Shown here piece by piece: positions 53,726 through 64,000 of a stretch of 64,000 nt of DNA. A model generated the notes under the pieces. It was not told the origin of the DNA. It made no database searches and saw only the letters and a program-made list of their open reading frames with translations. How positions within the stretch are numbered: the first letter of the stretch is position 1; every line of letters begins with the position of its first letter. The translations under genes and the position numbers were made by a program. This DNA comes from Cylindrodendrum hubeiense (lineage: Eukaryota > Ascomycota > Sordariomycetes > Hypocreales > Nectriaceae), in contig JAANBB010000221.1 of assembly GCA_014621425.1 (NCBI GenBank), positions 1 to 64,000 on the forward strand. The letters run 5' to 3'.

Positions 53726-55181
53726 ATGAATCTCCTGTTGTCCGACGACTACCTGCTTCAGGATTATCCTGAAAACATCACCAACACCATCCGGTCGGGG
53801 CATGCGACCATGCTCCGCTTCAACCGCAAGGGCGACTACCTTGCCTCCGGCCGAGTCGATGGCACTGTCGTGGTGTGGGATCTTGAGACCATGGGCGTCG
53901 CAAGGAAGCTGAGAGGTCACAATAAGAGCATCACTTTCTTGAGCTGGTCAAGATGCGGCCGATACTTGCTGTCGACGTGCCAGGGTTGGAAAGCCATACT
54001 CTGGGATCTCCAGGATGGCAAGAGGCTACGCGAAGTGCGCTTCCGCGCCCCCGTGTACATGGCCGAACTCCATCCATGGAATCAGTGAGTCGGCTTGGAT
54101 ACTGTGTGACATTCAAATGCTGATGCGCAATAGTCTTGAACTCGTCGCCGCGCTCTTCGAGGAGCAGCCAGTCGTCGTCGACATGACCGAGCCGGTCGAC
54201 GTCAAGCACATACTCCCTTCCGCACCGAAGCGATTAAATACAGACGGCGATGCTGCATTGAAGGAGAAGCATGCAAAAGAAGACGCCAAACAAATGACAA
54301 CATCCATCATCTGGAGTGTCACCGGAGACCACGTCCTTGCTGGAACAAACAAAGGGAGGCTTAATATTATCGACGCAAAGTCCTACGAGATCATTTATTC
54401 AGACAAGATATGCTCAGGAGCCATTACTACAATGCGGACTACGGGGTCGGGCCGGGAGCTGCTGGTGAACTCGCAAGACCGAATCATTCGAACGTTTCGA
54501 ATACCAAACCTTTCGACCGAAGACCTCGACCTGGACACCTTACAATTACCACTGGAGCACAAGTTTCAAGACGTTGTCAACAAGCTGTCCTGGAACCACG
54601 TCACATTTAGTGCGACTGGAGAATATGTGGCAGCCTCGACGTATAACAACCACGAGCTGTATGTCTGGGAACGCAACCACGGCAGTCTTGTGTGCATGCT
54701 CAAGGACCCGAAGGAGGAGCAGGGAGTGATAGAATGGCACCCAGCCCGCGCGCTCTTGGCAGCATGCGGCCTGGAGACCGGGCGGATATACATATGGTCT
54801 GTAATCAGTCCGCAGAAGTGGTCGGCGCTGGCGCCGGACTTTGCGGAGGTCGAGGAGAACGTCGAGTACATCGAGCAGGAGGACGAGTTCGATATCTATG
54901 CGCAAGAGGAGATCCACCGGCGGCGACTCGATGCGGAGGACGAGGACGTTGATGTTCTGACGCTCGATCCGTCCAAGGCTTTGGACGAGGGCGACGGCTT
55001 CCGCATGCCGATCCTCTTCAACCTTGGCGAGAGCGACAGCGAGGACGAGTTTATCGCGGTGTCTACCGGAACCATGAGACGTAGGAGTCCTGGCGAGGGT
55101 CAGGGCGATTTGGACGGGGGGGTGGAGAAGGTCGCAGTGAAGAAGGCCTCAGGCAAGGGAGCCAGAAGTAGAAAGCGATGA
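53726..55181 (+). CDS. SWD1: Swd1/RBBP5 WD40 subunit of the COMPASS (Set1) H3K4 methyltransferase
   Basis: Spliced model: 53726-54084 and 54134-55181, giving 468 residues; the 49 bp intron splits a His codon (WNH-LELVAALF). The start MNLLLSDDYLLQDYPENI is conserved in fungi. WD40 blades are visible: HATMLRFNRKGDYLASGRVD-GTVVVWDLE, NKSITFLSWSRCGRYLLSTCQ, SIIWSVTGDHVLAGTNKGRL, NHVTFSATGEYVAASTYNNH-ELYVWER and VIEWHPARALLAACGLETGRIYIW. A hinge with EEQPVVVDMTEP follows blade two. The C-terminal acidic helix (EVEENVEYIEQEDEFDIYAQ) corresponds to the RBBP5 segment that contacts ASH2L and activates SET1/MLL. A lysine-rich tail ends GKGARSRKR. It functions with Set1, Swd3, Bre2 and others. Confidence 0.95.
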
Positions 55182-56167
55182 ATTGACAAAGAAGTCAAAG
55201 GGGAGCTGTCGGGTTAGGTTGTACCAAGCTAGATACGGTATTTAGTTAGCGCCGTGAAGAGCAAAGCACTATTCGACCTGGCGTGGCTGCTCAGCATGAT
55301 CAATGATAAAGGAGTCGCAACGCGATGCGACAAGGCGCCTTTGTTTCGTCTGTAATTGTATGTAGCTGCGCATGGCCGCACGGTGAATGGATTAGAGAGA
55401 TGAAATCCATTGGCAGGCATTGTGTCGAAGGTGCAGGGGTTTGAGTCATCGGCGTGTTGTCCAGCCCGTCCAGCTGGTCGGAGATTGTCAAGTAGCGGTA
55501 CTTGCGTCGCGTGGTGAAGGACAGGGGCAGACAAAATAATCAGCGCGAAATTGGAGGTGGACACGTTGAAACTTGCAAAATTTTCATTTAGTCAGCACGT
55601 GAGAGCGTGCCCAAAAAGTCCTCGGTACTTGCCACTATTGCGGCCTGAGGCCGTCACATGTAGCTTCAGGGAGGTCTCCGTTGCCTAAAGCGGTTAGTGC
55701 CATCTCTCGTCCGCCAGCCGCCTCAAGTCCAGATTCTTTCAGGCTTCCTCCGACCCTCTCGCCTTAACCACGTCAAAACTTTGCCCTCAGCATCAAATCA
55801 TCACCGCGCGCGTCGGGCATCGCGCGCAACGTCTCGAAGCACACCCCCGACCGACCGACAATAGAGTCCGGCGCGACTTTCGATCTTTCGCGACTTTCGA
55901 GGTGGAGGCGACGGGGGAGACCAGCCCGAGGATCTCCTGGGCCGTTGGCCAGGACAGGCGTTGCCTTTCAGCGCCATCAATCATTCACGTTTGACGGCAT
56001 TTACCATCGGTTTAGCGACTTTGCGCGATATAGAATCTGGTTTCTCGCATTTCTTTGTCCTTGACATCGACTTTTCGCGCCTCGCTGCGTGTTGGCGCGC
56101 GTCCTGACCTCAGCTCTCACTTTTCGCTCCTTTTTCGTTCCCGTCAGAATCATCCCCAACCGCCATC
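55182..56167. other. Intergenic; RPB1 upstream region
   Basis: 986 bp between SWD1 and RPB1, both on the plus strand. Short minus-strand frames have no support. From 55750 onward the sequence turns C/T-rich, with CGACTTTCG-type words repeated (near 55875 and 55890), followed by a likely RPB1 5' leader. Confidence 0.5.
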
Positions 56168-59100
56168 ATGGCGAACCTCTACTTTACTCACTCGAGCGCT
56201 CCGCTCAAGACGGTGGAAGAGATTCAGTTCGGTTTGATGTCCCCCGAGGAGATCAAGAACATGAGTGTTTGCCACATCCTCTACCCTGAGACCATGGAAG
56301 AGAACAAAATCAAACCACGCGACGGTGGTCTCAACGACCCCCTCCTCGGCTCGATCGATCGACAGTTCCGATGCAAGACTTGCAACCAGGCGATGGGCGA
56401 GTGTCCCGGTCACTTCGGCCATATTGAGCTTGCGAAACCCGTGTACCATCCCGGTTTCATCAAGAAGGTCAAGAAGATCTTGGAGATTGTCTGCCACAAC
56501 TGCAGCAAGGTGCTGGCCGATAAAGTTGGTCTACTCACTCCATAAAGGTTTCCGGCCTATTGGATGCTAACCTGATACTCTCAGAGCGACGTCGAATTCG
56601 CTGCGGCCATCAACACTCGAGACCCCAAAGTTCGCTTTCACCGTGTCTGGGAAGTTTGCAAGAAGAAGAATAGATGCGAGAACGAAGACAGGAACGACAA
56701 GAACAAAGAGGAATTCGCCCCCGGGTTGAAACTTCCTCCGGTTGAGAACCATGGCGGCTGTGGCAACGTGCAGCCCAACGTCCGACAAGCAGCTCTGCAG
56801 CTCAAGGCTGCCTTCGATGTTGCTCAAGAAGACGGTGTTAAGCGACGAGAGACGACTCCCATCACCCCGGAGATGGCCCACGCCATTCTTAGAAGGATTA
56901 CTGAGGAAGACCTGATGAACATGGGTCTCAACTCTGATTATGCTCGCCCCGAGTGGATGGTTCTGACCGTCCTTCCGGTTCCCCCCCCTCCTGTTCGGCC
57001 CAGTATCTCCATGGATGGCACTAGCACTGGCATGCGAAATGAAGATGATTTGACCTACAAGCTGGGCGATATTATTCGTGCCAACGGTAATGTCAAGCAG
57101 GCCATTCGCGAAGGATCTCCTCAGCACATCGCGAGAGACTTCGAGGAGTTGCTGCAGTACCACGTGGCAACCTACATGGACAATGACATCGCCGGTCAGC
57201 CACGTGCTCTGCAAAAGAGTGGACGTCCCGTCAAGGCTATCCGAGCTCGTCTAAAGGGTAAGGAGGGCCGTCTCCGAGGCAACTTGATGGGAAAGCGTGT
57301 CGATTTCTCTGCTCGTACCGTCATCACTGGTGATGCCAATCTTTCCCTGCACGAAGTCGGTGTTCCCCGCAGTATTGCGAGAACTCTGACATACCCGGAG
57401 ACTGTCACACCTTACAACATCAGCAGACTGCATCAACTTGTTGAGAACGGACCAAATGAGCACCCAGGAGCCAAGTACGTTATCCGGTCTGACGGCACTC
57501 GAATCGATTTGCGACATCACCGACGCGCGGCTCAGATTTCCTTGGAATACGGATGGAAGGTTGAGCGTCATCTGATTGACGGCGACTACATCATTTTCAA
57601 CCGTCAGCCTTCGCTTCATAAGGAGTCTATGATGGGTCATCGTGTCCGCGTCATGCCCTACTCTACTTTCCGCCTGAACTTGTCTGTCACATCTCCCTAC
57701 AACGCCGATTTCGACGGTGACGAGATGAACTTGCACGTTCCCCAAAGCGAAGAGACTCGCGCTGAAGTCAAGGAGCTCTGCCTTGTACCTCTGAACATTG
57801 TGTCTCCTCAGAAGAACGGTCCCTTGATGGGTATCGTCCAGGACTCTCTGGCCGGTGTCTACAAGCTCTGCCGACGAGACACTTTCCTGACCAAGCAGCA
57901 AGTCATGGACCAGATGCTGTGGCTTCCCAACTGGGATGGCATCATTCCTCAGCCGGCCATCTTGAAGCCCCAACCTCGATGGACTGGTAAGCAGATTATC
58001 AGCATGGTTATTCCCAAGGTAGTGAGCTTGCACAATGCCCCAGACAGCAAAGAAGACAACCCTCTTAGGGACGAGGGTCTTCTGATTCAGTCGGGTCAGC
58101 TCATGTGGGGTCTCCTCACCAAGAAGTTCGTTGGTGCTGCCGCTGGAGGTATTGTCCACGTTAGTTACAACGAGCTCGGACCTCAGGGCGCGATGGCCTT
58201 CCTGAACGGTGTGCAACAAGTTGTGACGCACTGGCTGTTGCAAACTGGTCACAGTATCGGTATCGGTGACACCATTCCCGACAAGGCGACCATTGAAAAG
58301 GTCCAGGTGCATATCGATGAGGAGAAGGCTGAGGTCGCGAGGTTGACTGCACAAGCCACTGCGAACGAGCTGGAAGCCCTCCCCGGTATGAACGTCCGAG
58401 CCACCTTTGAGAACAAGGTCTCCATGGCCCTGAACCAGGCTCGTGATAAGGCCGGTACGACCACCCAGAAGAGTTTGAAGGATTCCAACAACGCCGTCAC
58501 TATGGCCTCTTCAGGTTCCAAGGGTTCATCTATCAACATCTCGCAGATGACTGCCCTTGTCGGTCAGCAGATTGTCGAGGGCAAGCGTATTCCCTTTGGA
58601 TTCAAATACCGTACGCTCCCCCACTTTACCAAGGACGATTACTCTCCAGAAGCCCGTGGTTTCGTTGAGAACTCTTATCTCCGTGGTCTTACTCCCTCCG
58701 AGTTCTTCTTCCACGCCATGGCTGGTCGAGAAGGTCTCATTGATACCGCAGTCAAGACTGCCGAAACTGGTTACATCCAGCGTCGTCTGGTCAAGGCACT
58801 CGAAGACTTGAGTGCGCGATATGATGGAACTGTCCGAAACTCGTTGGGAGATGTTGTGCAATTCCTCTACGGCGAAGATGGTCTGGATGCTATGTGCATC
58901 GAGAAGCAAAAGCTGGGGATTCTCAACATGTCGGATTCCGCATTTGAAACGAAGTACCGACTGGATCTTGCCAACCCACCGGAGTGGTTCAAGAAGGACT
59001 ATGAGTATGGTAACGAGCTGACTGGAGACAAAGCCTCCATGGCTCTTCTTGATGCCGAGTGGGACGCATTGCTCTCCGATCGGCGAGTGGTCCGAAGAAT

Positions 59101-61536
59101 CAACAAGGCCAAGATGAACGAGGAAATGATGCAACTGCCTCTTCACATTGGCCGTGTCATCGAGTCAGCCAAGCGTGTCTTCAACGTCAAGGCCAACGAC
59201 CGTAGCAACCTGCGACCGTCGGATGTCGTCGTTTCTATTCAGGATATGTTGAACAAGATGAAGATTGTTCGCGGACCCGATCCAATCTCCCTTGAAGCCG
59301 ACGCCAACGCCACCATTCTCTGGAAGGCGCTGGTCCGATCCCGGCTGTCTTTCAAGGAGATCGTCAAGGAGCATCGTCTGAACAAGCTTGCCTTTGACCA
59401 CATCTTGGGCGAACTACTCAACAGATGGGATCGAGCCTTTGTCAGTCCTGGTGAGATGGTTGGTGTCTTGGCTGCCCAGTCCATCGGAGAGCCTGCCACC
59501 CAGATGACCCTCAACACCTTCCATTTCGCTGGTGTGTCTTCAAAGAACGTCACACTCGGTGTGCCTCGTCTCAAGGAAATTCTCAACTTAGCAAAGAACA
59601 TCAAGACCCCTAGCATGGCTGTGTACTTGGGTGAGAAGCTCGCAAAGCAGGAGCAGGCGAAGAAGCTGCGAAGTATGGTTGAATACACCAACCTGCGATC
59701 CGTTACTTCGGTCACTGAGATTTACTACGACCCCGACATCCAGGCGACTAATATCGAGGCGGATGTGGATATGGTCGAGTCGTACTTCTTGATCCCTGAT
59801 GATACCCAGGACACTATCGATCAACAGTCGAGGTGGCTTTTGCGTATCACCCTTGACCGACAGAAGTTGCTGGATAAGGAGATCAAGATTGATGACGTTG
59901 CTCAGCGCATCAAGGAGGAGTACCCCACCGATCTGTCAATCATCTTCAGTGACAACAACGCCGATCAACAGGTGATTCGTATCCGAACCATCGCGGCTGG
60001 TGACAAGGATGATGATGGCGATGGCAAGATGGAGGACGACGTCATGCTGAAGCGTCTCGAGGCCCATCTTTTGGACACCCTGACTCTTCGTGGCGTGCCA
60101 GGCGTTGAGCGAGCTTTCTTGACCAAGGGTACCCGAATGGTTGAGAGCCCCGACGGCGCACTGCTTGCAATCAAGGACGACCCGCGATGCACGCAGTGGT
60201 ACCTGGACACTAGCGGTTCCGCTCTGCGAGATGTCTTGGCTGTCAACGGTGTCGACCCGACCCGGACATATACCAACGACCTTTGGCAGGTCGTGGAGGT
60301 GTTTGGCATTGAAGCTGCTCGTTCCGCTTTGGTGAAGGAGTTGACCAATGTGTTGGCGTTTGACGGTTCATACGTCAACCATCGTCACATTGCGCTACTC
60401 GTCGACGTGATGACCTACCGCGGTTCCATCTCGGCTGTTACCCGACACGGTATCAACCGTGCGGACACTGGTGCTCTAATGCGTTGTTCTTTCGAAGAAA
60501 CCGTCGAAATTCTCCTGGAGGCTGCTGCAACAGGTGAGCTCGATGACTGCCGAGGTATCTCTGAGAACGTCATGCTCGGTCAGATGGCCCCGATGGGAAC
60601 TGGTAACTTCGATGTGCTGCTGGATCCCAAGATGCTTGAGACTGTCATCTCTGACAATTCTCGCATGGGCCTGATGCCTGGTATGCCAGTGAAGGATGGC
60701 CAGGGTGAAGGAGCTGCCACTCCTTACGATACTGGATCGCCCATGGCCGACTCGGGTTACCTCAGTCTCAGCTCGCCTGCGGCCGGAAACTTCTCGCCCA
60801 TCCAGGGTGCAGGATCGGATACTCCTGCTGGCTTTACAACGGAGTACGGTGGTGGTGGCTTCGGAGGCGGAACGAGCCCCTTCCCTCGCAGTGTGGGCAG
60901 CCCCTTCAGTCCTACTTCGCCTGGCGGCATGGGATTGGGATACTCTCCTTCGTCTCCCAATGTAGGCTACTCGCCTACTTCACCTATGATGGATGGTGGA
61001 GCTGGCAGATATGGTATTTCATCGCCGTCGTTCAGCCCCTCCTCCCCATCTTTCTCGCCTACGTCGCCGATGCTGCGGCCTACGAGCCCAGCGTCTCCCA
61101 ACTATAGCCCAACATCACCTAGCTACTCGCCTGCGTCACCCTCGTCCCCACGGCACTACTCGCCGACGTCACCGGCGCAGTTTAACTCGCCGACGTCTCC
61201 TAGCTACTCCCCGGCGAGCCCTAACTATAGCCCTGCCTCGCCCAACCTCCATGCAGGCGGACCTACCTCGCCGTCATACTCTCCGGCATCTCCCACTTGG
61301 TCTCCGACGTCTCCTGAAGCGTACTCTCCCACGAGCCCAAGCTTCCAGAGGAGCCCCGGCGCGCAGCACTCGCCTACAAGCCCGAGCTACTCGCCCACGT
61401 CACCTTCTTTCTCTCCTCGGACCCCTGGTCCGGGAACGTCTGGAAACCAGTAGTGAGTGAAACGAAGTGGACAACTACCTTGAGCAACCTGACTAACGCA
61501 TTGCATAGCTCTCCTAATTCGCCGAAAAATGATTAA
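56168..61536 (+). CDS. RPB1: RNA polymerase II largest subunit Rpb1
   Basis: Spliced model: 56168-56524, 56585-61452 and 61509-61536, giving 1750 residues. Intron 1 (donor GTTGGT, 60 bp) joins LADK to [13 protein letters not shown]. The last intron (GTGAGT at 61453 to TGCATAG at 61508) leads to a nine-residue final exon ending YSPNSPKND; without it the frame stops just after GTSGNQ. The clamp zinc sites are present ([33 protein letters not shown]). The active site [16 protein letters not shown] is near residue 495. Also recognisable are [17 protein letters not shown], the bridge-helix region [20 protein letters not shown] and [24 protein letters not shown]. The CTD (from about 60890) has about 25 degenerate heptads of YSPTSPS type, many with Phe, Ala or Asn substitutions, and a Gly-rich linker. 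A few yeast-like perfect repeats are interspersed. Confidence 0.97.
60890..61536 (+). repeat. RPB1 C-terminal domain heptad repeats
   Basis: Tandem degenerate 21 bp units coding YSPTSPS variants (SPTSP cores), interrupted by Gly-rich and Asn/Gln-containing spacers. The final unit, YSPNSPK, lies across the last intron. Confidence 0.9.
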
Positions 61537-64000
61537 TTTTGATTGAATAATGCATATGTGGCACGGGTTGCCATCAGTTTTTATGGTTTTGTTTTCTTAG
61601 TGGGGAGGGAATTGAGCATCATAGACCCGAAAAAGAGGTTGGCAAGCAAGGCAAAGAAGAAAACGCACAAAAAACAAAAGGAACAAGGTCATTCCAGACC
61701 GTGCGAGTGGATGCAGAGGGGGGGAAGCAGCACAGGGAAGGAAGCGAGGGGGCATTGTAATAGCTGAAGTGTACAATATCGACGAGGAGGGCGACGGAGA
61801 TAGTGAGATTGGGGATTGCAATGAATATAGGGTGATGAGATCCAGATTGGAATCAAGACTGCGGGCCGGACGGGGCGGATAGAGCAGCATTTGCAGAACT
61901 TGGAATGGATTGGCCTATTTTGCGAAATCGAGTCCAGATACGATACCCTCATGTTCCGTGATGATGAGCGTTGCGTATTGCGTGTTGCATGTTGCGTGTT
62001 GTACGTTGCACGTTGCATTTTGTGAAACCGCCTGTCTACTGGCGACAGGCCCCAGACACGGAGCTTGGCGTGGTGATCCTGGCGTGGGCGTGTAGCTGAA
62101 CAGAATGTAAAACAAAGGAGCAGGCTGAGCAGCGAGCTGAAGCTGAGCTGGCAAGCGGGTTGTGGCAGTTGCGGAATGGGGCTCGGGTTAGGATCGGGGC
62201 AGTGTCGAGGGTATCGCGAAACTAGGTCGTATCGGTGCACGACTCCGAAGTTGAAGGGAGATGACGATTTAATTTTTTTTCTCTTGCAACTAGGAACCCG
62301 ACCAACCGGTTGTTGGCTGATCCAGCGCAGTGCCGTGGGACATAGTTCCGAGTAGCAGGTTGGCACTGTGGCTATGCGGCCCCATCGGCGGCCATCTACA
62401 TGGAGCAGCCAAGGCAGCTTCGGCGCGGCCCCCAAAGCGGTGCTAATGGGGAGATATATCCCTTGTTGCGAGTAGGCGATCAAGGCAAAAGAGGCAAAAG
62501 AGCCACCAACACGTCACCTATTTCTGCGACATGGCGTGTATGTCTGAGTTTGTGAGGATGGAAGACAGCTGCCAACGGTAGTTGCTGGTTGGCACTGGAT
62601 ACGAGCCTAGTCACGGGAGACGGATACCACCGCACACGCCCCGTCCCATGACGCACGGCCTACTCCGTACTATAGTCGCAGTTGCGGGCCGCGGGACTGC
62701 ACTTGGGCGAAGCTGTCTGAGATATGCAGGGAGACTATTTGAGAGTTGTAGTTGTTGGTTGGGGAAGTGCAGTACATTGCAGGACATTGCAGGACATTGC
62801 AGCGCAGCGCAGCGACGCATGGAGGCGTGCAGGCTTGCAGGGCTCGGCCGCGGGAACGGCGACCTTGTGGCGTGCAAGGAGGGTATATTGGGGCGATTGT
62901 TACCGGGTTGCCGACAGGGAGAGAAGAGAGATGCGGTGCGCGTGTGTGTTGTCATTTTCTTTGCCGTGCTGTTCCGTCCGTAGGTGCTATTCTGTGGCGT
63001 TGTGTTGTCTCGGGTCTTTGGGGGGGGGGGGCGCGGCGAAGGAGGATGCAAGTAGGATTCGCAATACGAAGTGGCAACAAGGCAATAGGCGAAGCCTACT
63101 CGGTTGTAGGATGACCAGCTGGGCATGACTATGTCTGGAAGAGTCACGATGAACTGAGCCAACCGACCGCGGCTGTATGGGCAAGACGCGGCGATTATCT
63201 AAGGCACCTCCCTGTTCAGGCTTCCTGGCGGATATAAACTGGAACTGGGTTCGGGTGTATTCTGCGAAGGCTTGGCGCACCACGTAGGGTTGCGTCTGTT
63301 GGCTGCCGCTTAGGGGAGTGAACAGCAGGCAGCATGTGCTCCTACCTCCCACCTGGGACGGGGGAGCATTGAGCAAAATAAGATAAACAATAAAAAAAAA
63401 GGCCCTGAATCCCGTGCGAGGTGCAGCGAGGCTCTGTCCCGAAAGCCGCAGAGATGAAGACGAAGAAGAGTTTTGGATCCGTCCCGTCTCGGGCCCCCCC
63501 TGGCCCCCGGACCCATGGCCAGAATTGACCCAGCTCAACCGATTGATTTCATCACATGATATGACATGGATGCGAGGAGCCCTGCGTGGCGCAGAACAGG
63601 CCTGTTGCAGAGGTGGGAAGGGGTGAAGAGGGACAGAGAGGGAAGGAGGAGAAAAAAAAAGAAGGGTCCGTCTTGCCGGCCCAACAGGGCTCTCAGGGCG
63701 GTCGGCTGCGCGATGGCCGACAGAAGCGTGTGTCCCCCCCGTGGGCTCGCTTCACCGACAAGGCCATTTCCGCTGCTTGTCGCTCTGCGCGGGAACTGAG
63801 GGGAGATGTCACTGGCAGGAAAGGCGACCGGGGATGGGGCCCCGCTTTCGTCCATTTTTTTCCGTGGCCGCCCAGGGCCTTGACCGGGGTCGTCACGCCC
63901 CGACAGGGACAGGGCCGTGTGGAAAAGGCGCCGCCATGCGGGTGCCGGCGCTTAACTTACACACGGCGGACGCAATCGCCATTGTGTTTCCCCCGTTGGG
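61537..64000. other. Intergenic, right end of window; no supported gene
   Basis: 2.46 kb after RPB1. At 61968-62018 lies a string of seven-base GCGTTGC/TGCGTGT-type units. At 62774-62802 ACATTGCAGG is repeated three times, followed by CGCAG units. A G-run of about 12 lies near 63020. Open frames are short and low in complexity. The far right, with high GC and homopolymer runs, may be upstream sequence of a gene outside the window. Confidence 0.5.
61968..62018. repeat. Degenerate 7 bp tandem repeat
   Basis: About seven units of the type TGCGTGT or TGCATGT, with a few substitutions. The unit is out of frame with respect to codons, so it is not expected to code. Confidence 0.75.

Noticed and set aside
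57251..58354. A 367-codon minus-strand frame inside RPB1
   Set aside because: It overlaps the most conserved part of Rpb1 in antisense and shows no known domain.
1..64000. Secondary-metabolite cluster, transposon or CRISPR-like array
   Set aside because: No PKS, NRPS, terpene or P450 core gene, no transposase or reverse transcriptase motifs, no long terminal or inverted repeats, and no regularly spaced repeat array were seen.

Overview
The window is a gene-dense piece of a filamentous ascomycete nuclear genome (Pezizomycotina, most likely Sordariomycetes). The evidence is intron style (introns of 50 to 250 bp, GT-AG with CTAAC/CTGAC-like branch sites), fungal-specific families (Pil1 eisosome protein, Msb1/Mug8, Rcr-like protein, Tma23), a KMT6-type H3K27 methyltransferase, and intergenic palindromes of the TACCTAGGTA type that I associate with this group. 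There is no prokaryotic, viral or plasmid content and no CRISPR array. Exon-intron models were built by hand from splice signals, reading-frame continuity and family sequence, so exon boundaries are predictions.

Layout, left to right. 1-7.3 kb: the 3' end of an unrecognised gene, a small zinc-finger protein (zf-met2 type), an uncharacterised protein with a helix-hairpin-helix motif, a DUF1479 protein and a BAP31-like ER protein. 8-15.5 kb: KMT6 (H3K27 methyltransferase), PIL1 (eisosome) and NAA38 (NatC subunit). 15.8-21.7 kb: intronless RAD2/XPG nuclease, two tandem tRNA-Cys(GCA) genes and TFIIS. 22-31 kb: a membrane-anchored cysteine-synthase-like enzyme, a small hypothetical gene, an NDUFAF7-like methyltransferase with a GC-AG intron, an alanyl-tRNA synthetase with two in-frame starts (mitochondrial and cytosolic), and a conserved acidic unknown. 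31-38.3 kb: an Rcr-like membrane protein, HRD3/SEL1L and uracil-DNA glycosylase. 38.3-42.6 kb: a gene-free 4.4 kb stretch. 42.6-53.4 kb: MSB1/MUG8, a DUF726 hydrolase whose 3' end is out of frame at a C8 run, an AT-rich gap, TMA23, and THG1 with seven introns. 53.7-61.5 kb: SWD1 (COMPASS) and RPB1, including a short last exon that ends the CTD. 61.5-64 kb: intergenic sequence with short tandem repeats.

Functionally these are mostly housekeeping genes: transcription and chromatin (RPB1, TFIIS, SWD1, KMT6), DNA repair (RAD2, UNG), tRNA and translation (THG1, ALA1, tRNA-Cys, TMA23, NAA38), ER quality control (HRD3, BAP31) and cell cortex (PIL1, MSB1, RCR). Their proximity looks like ordinary genome order. 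I saw no secondary-metabolite cluster and no clear mobile element. I found no convincing new multi-gene system. The items most worth checking are gene-structure features (dual-start AlaRS, RPB1 terminal exon, GC-AG intron, DUF726 frameshift) and a few unassigned proteins and non-coding stretches.
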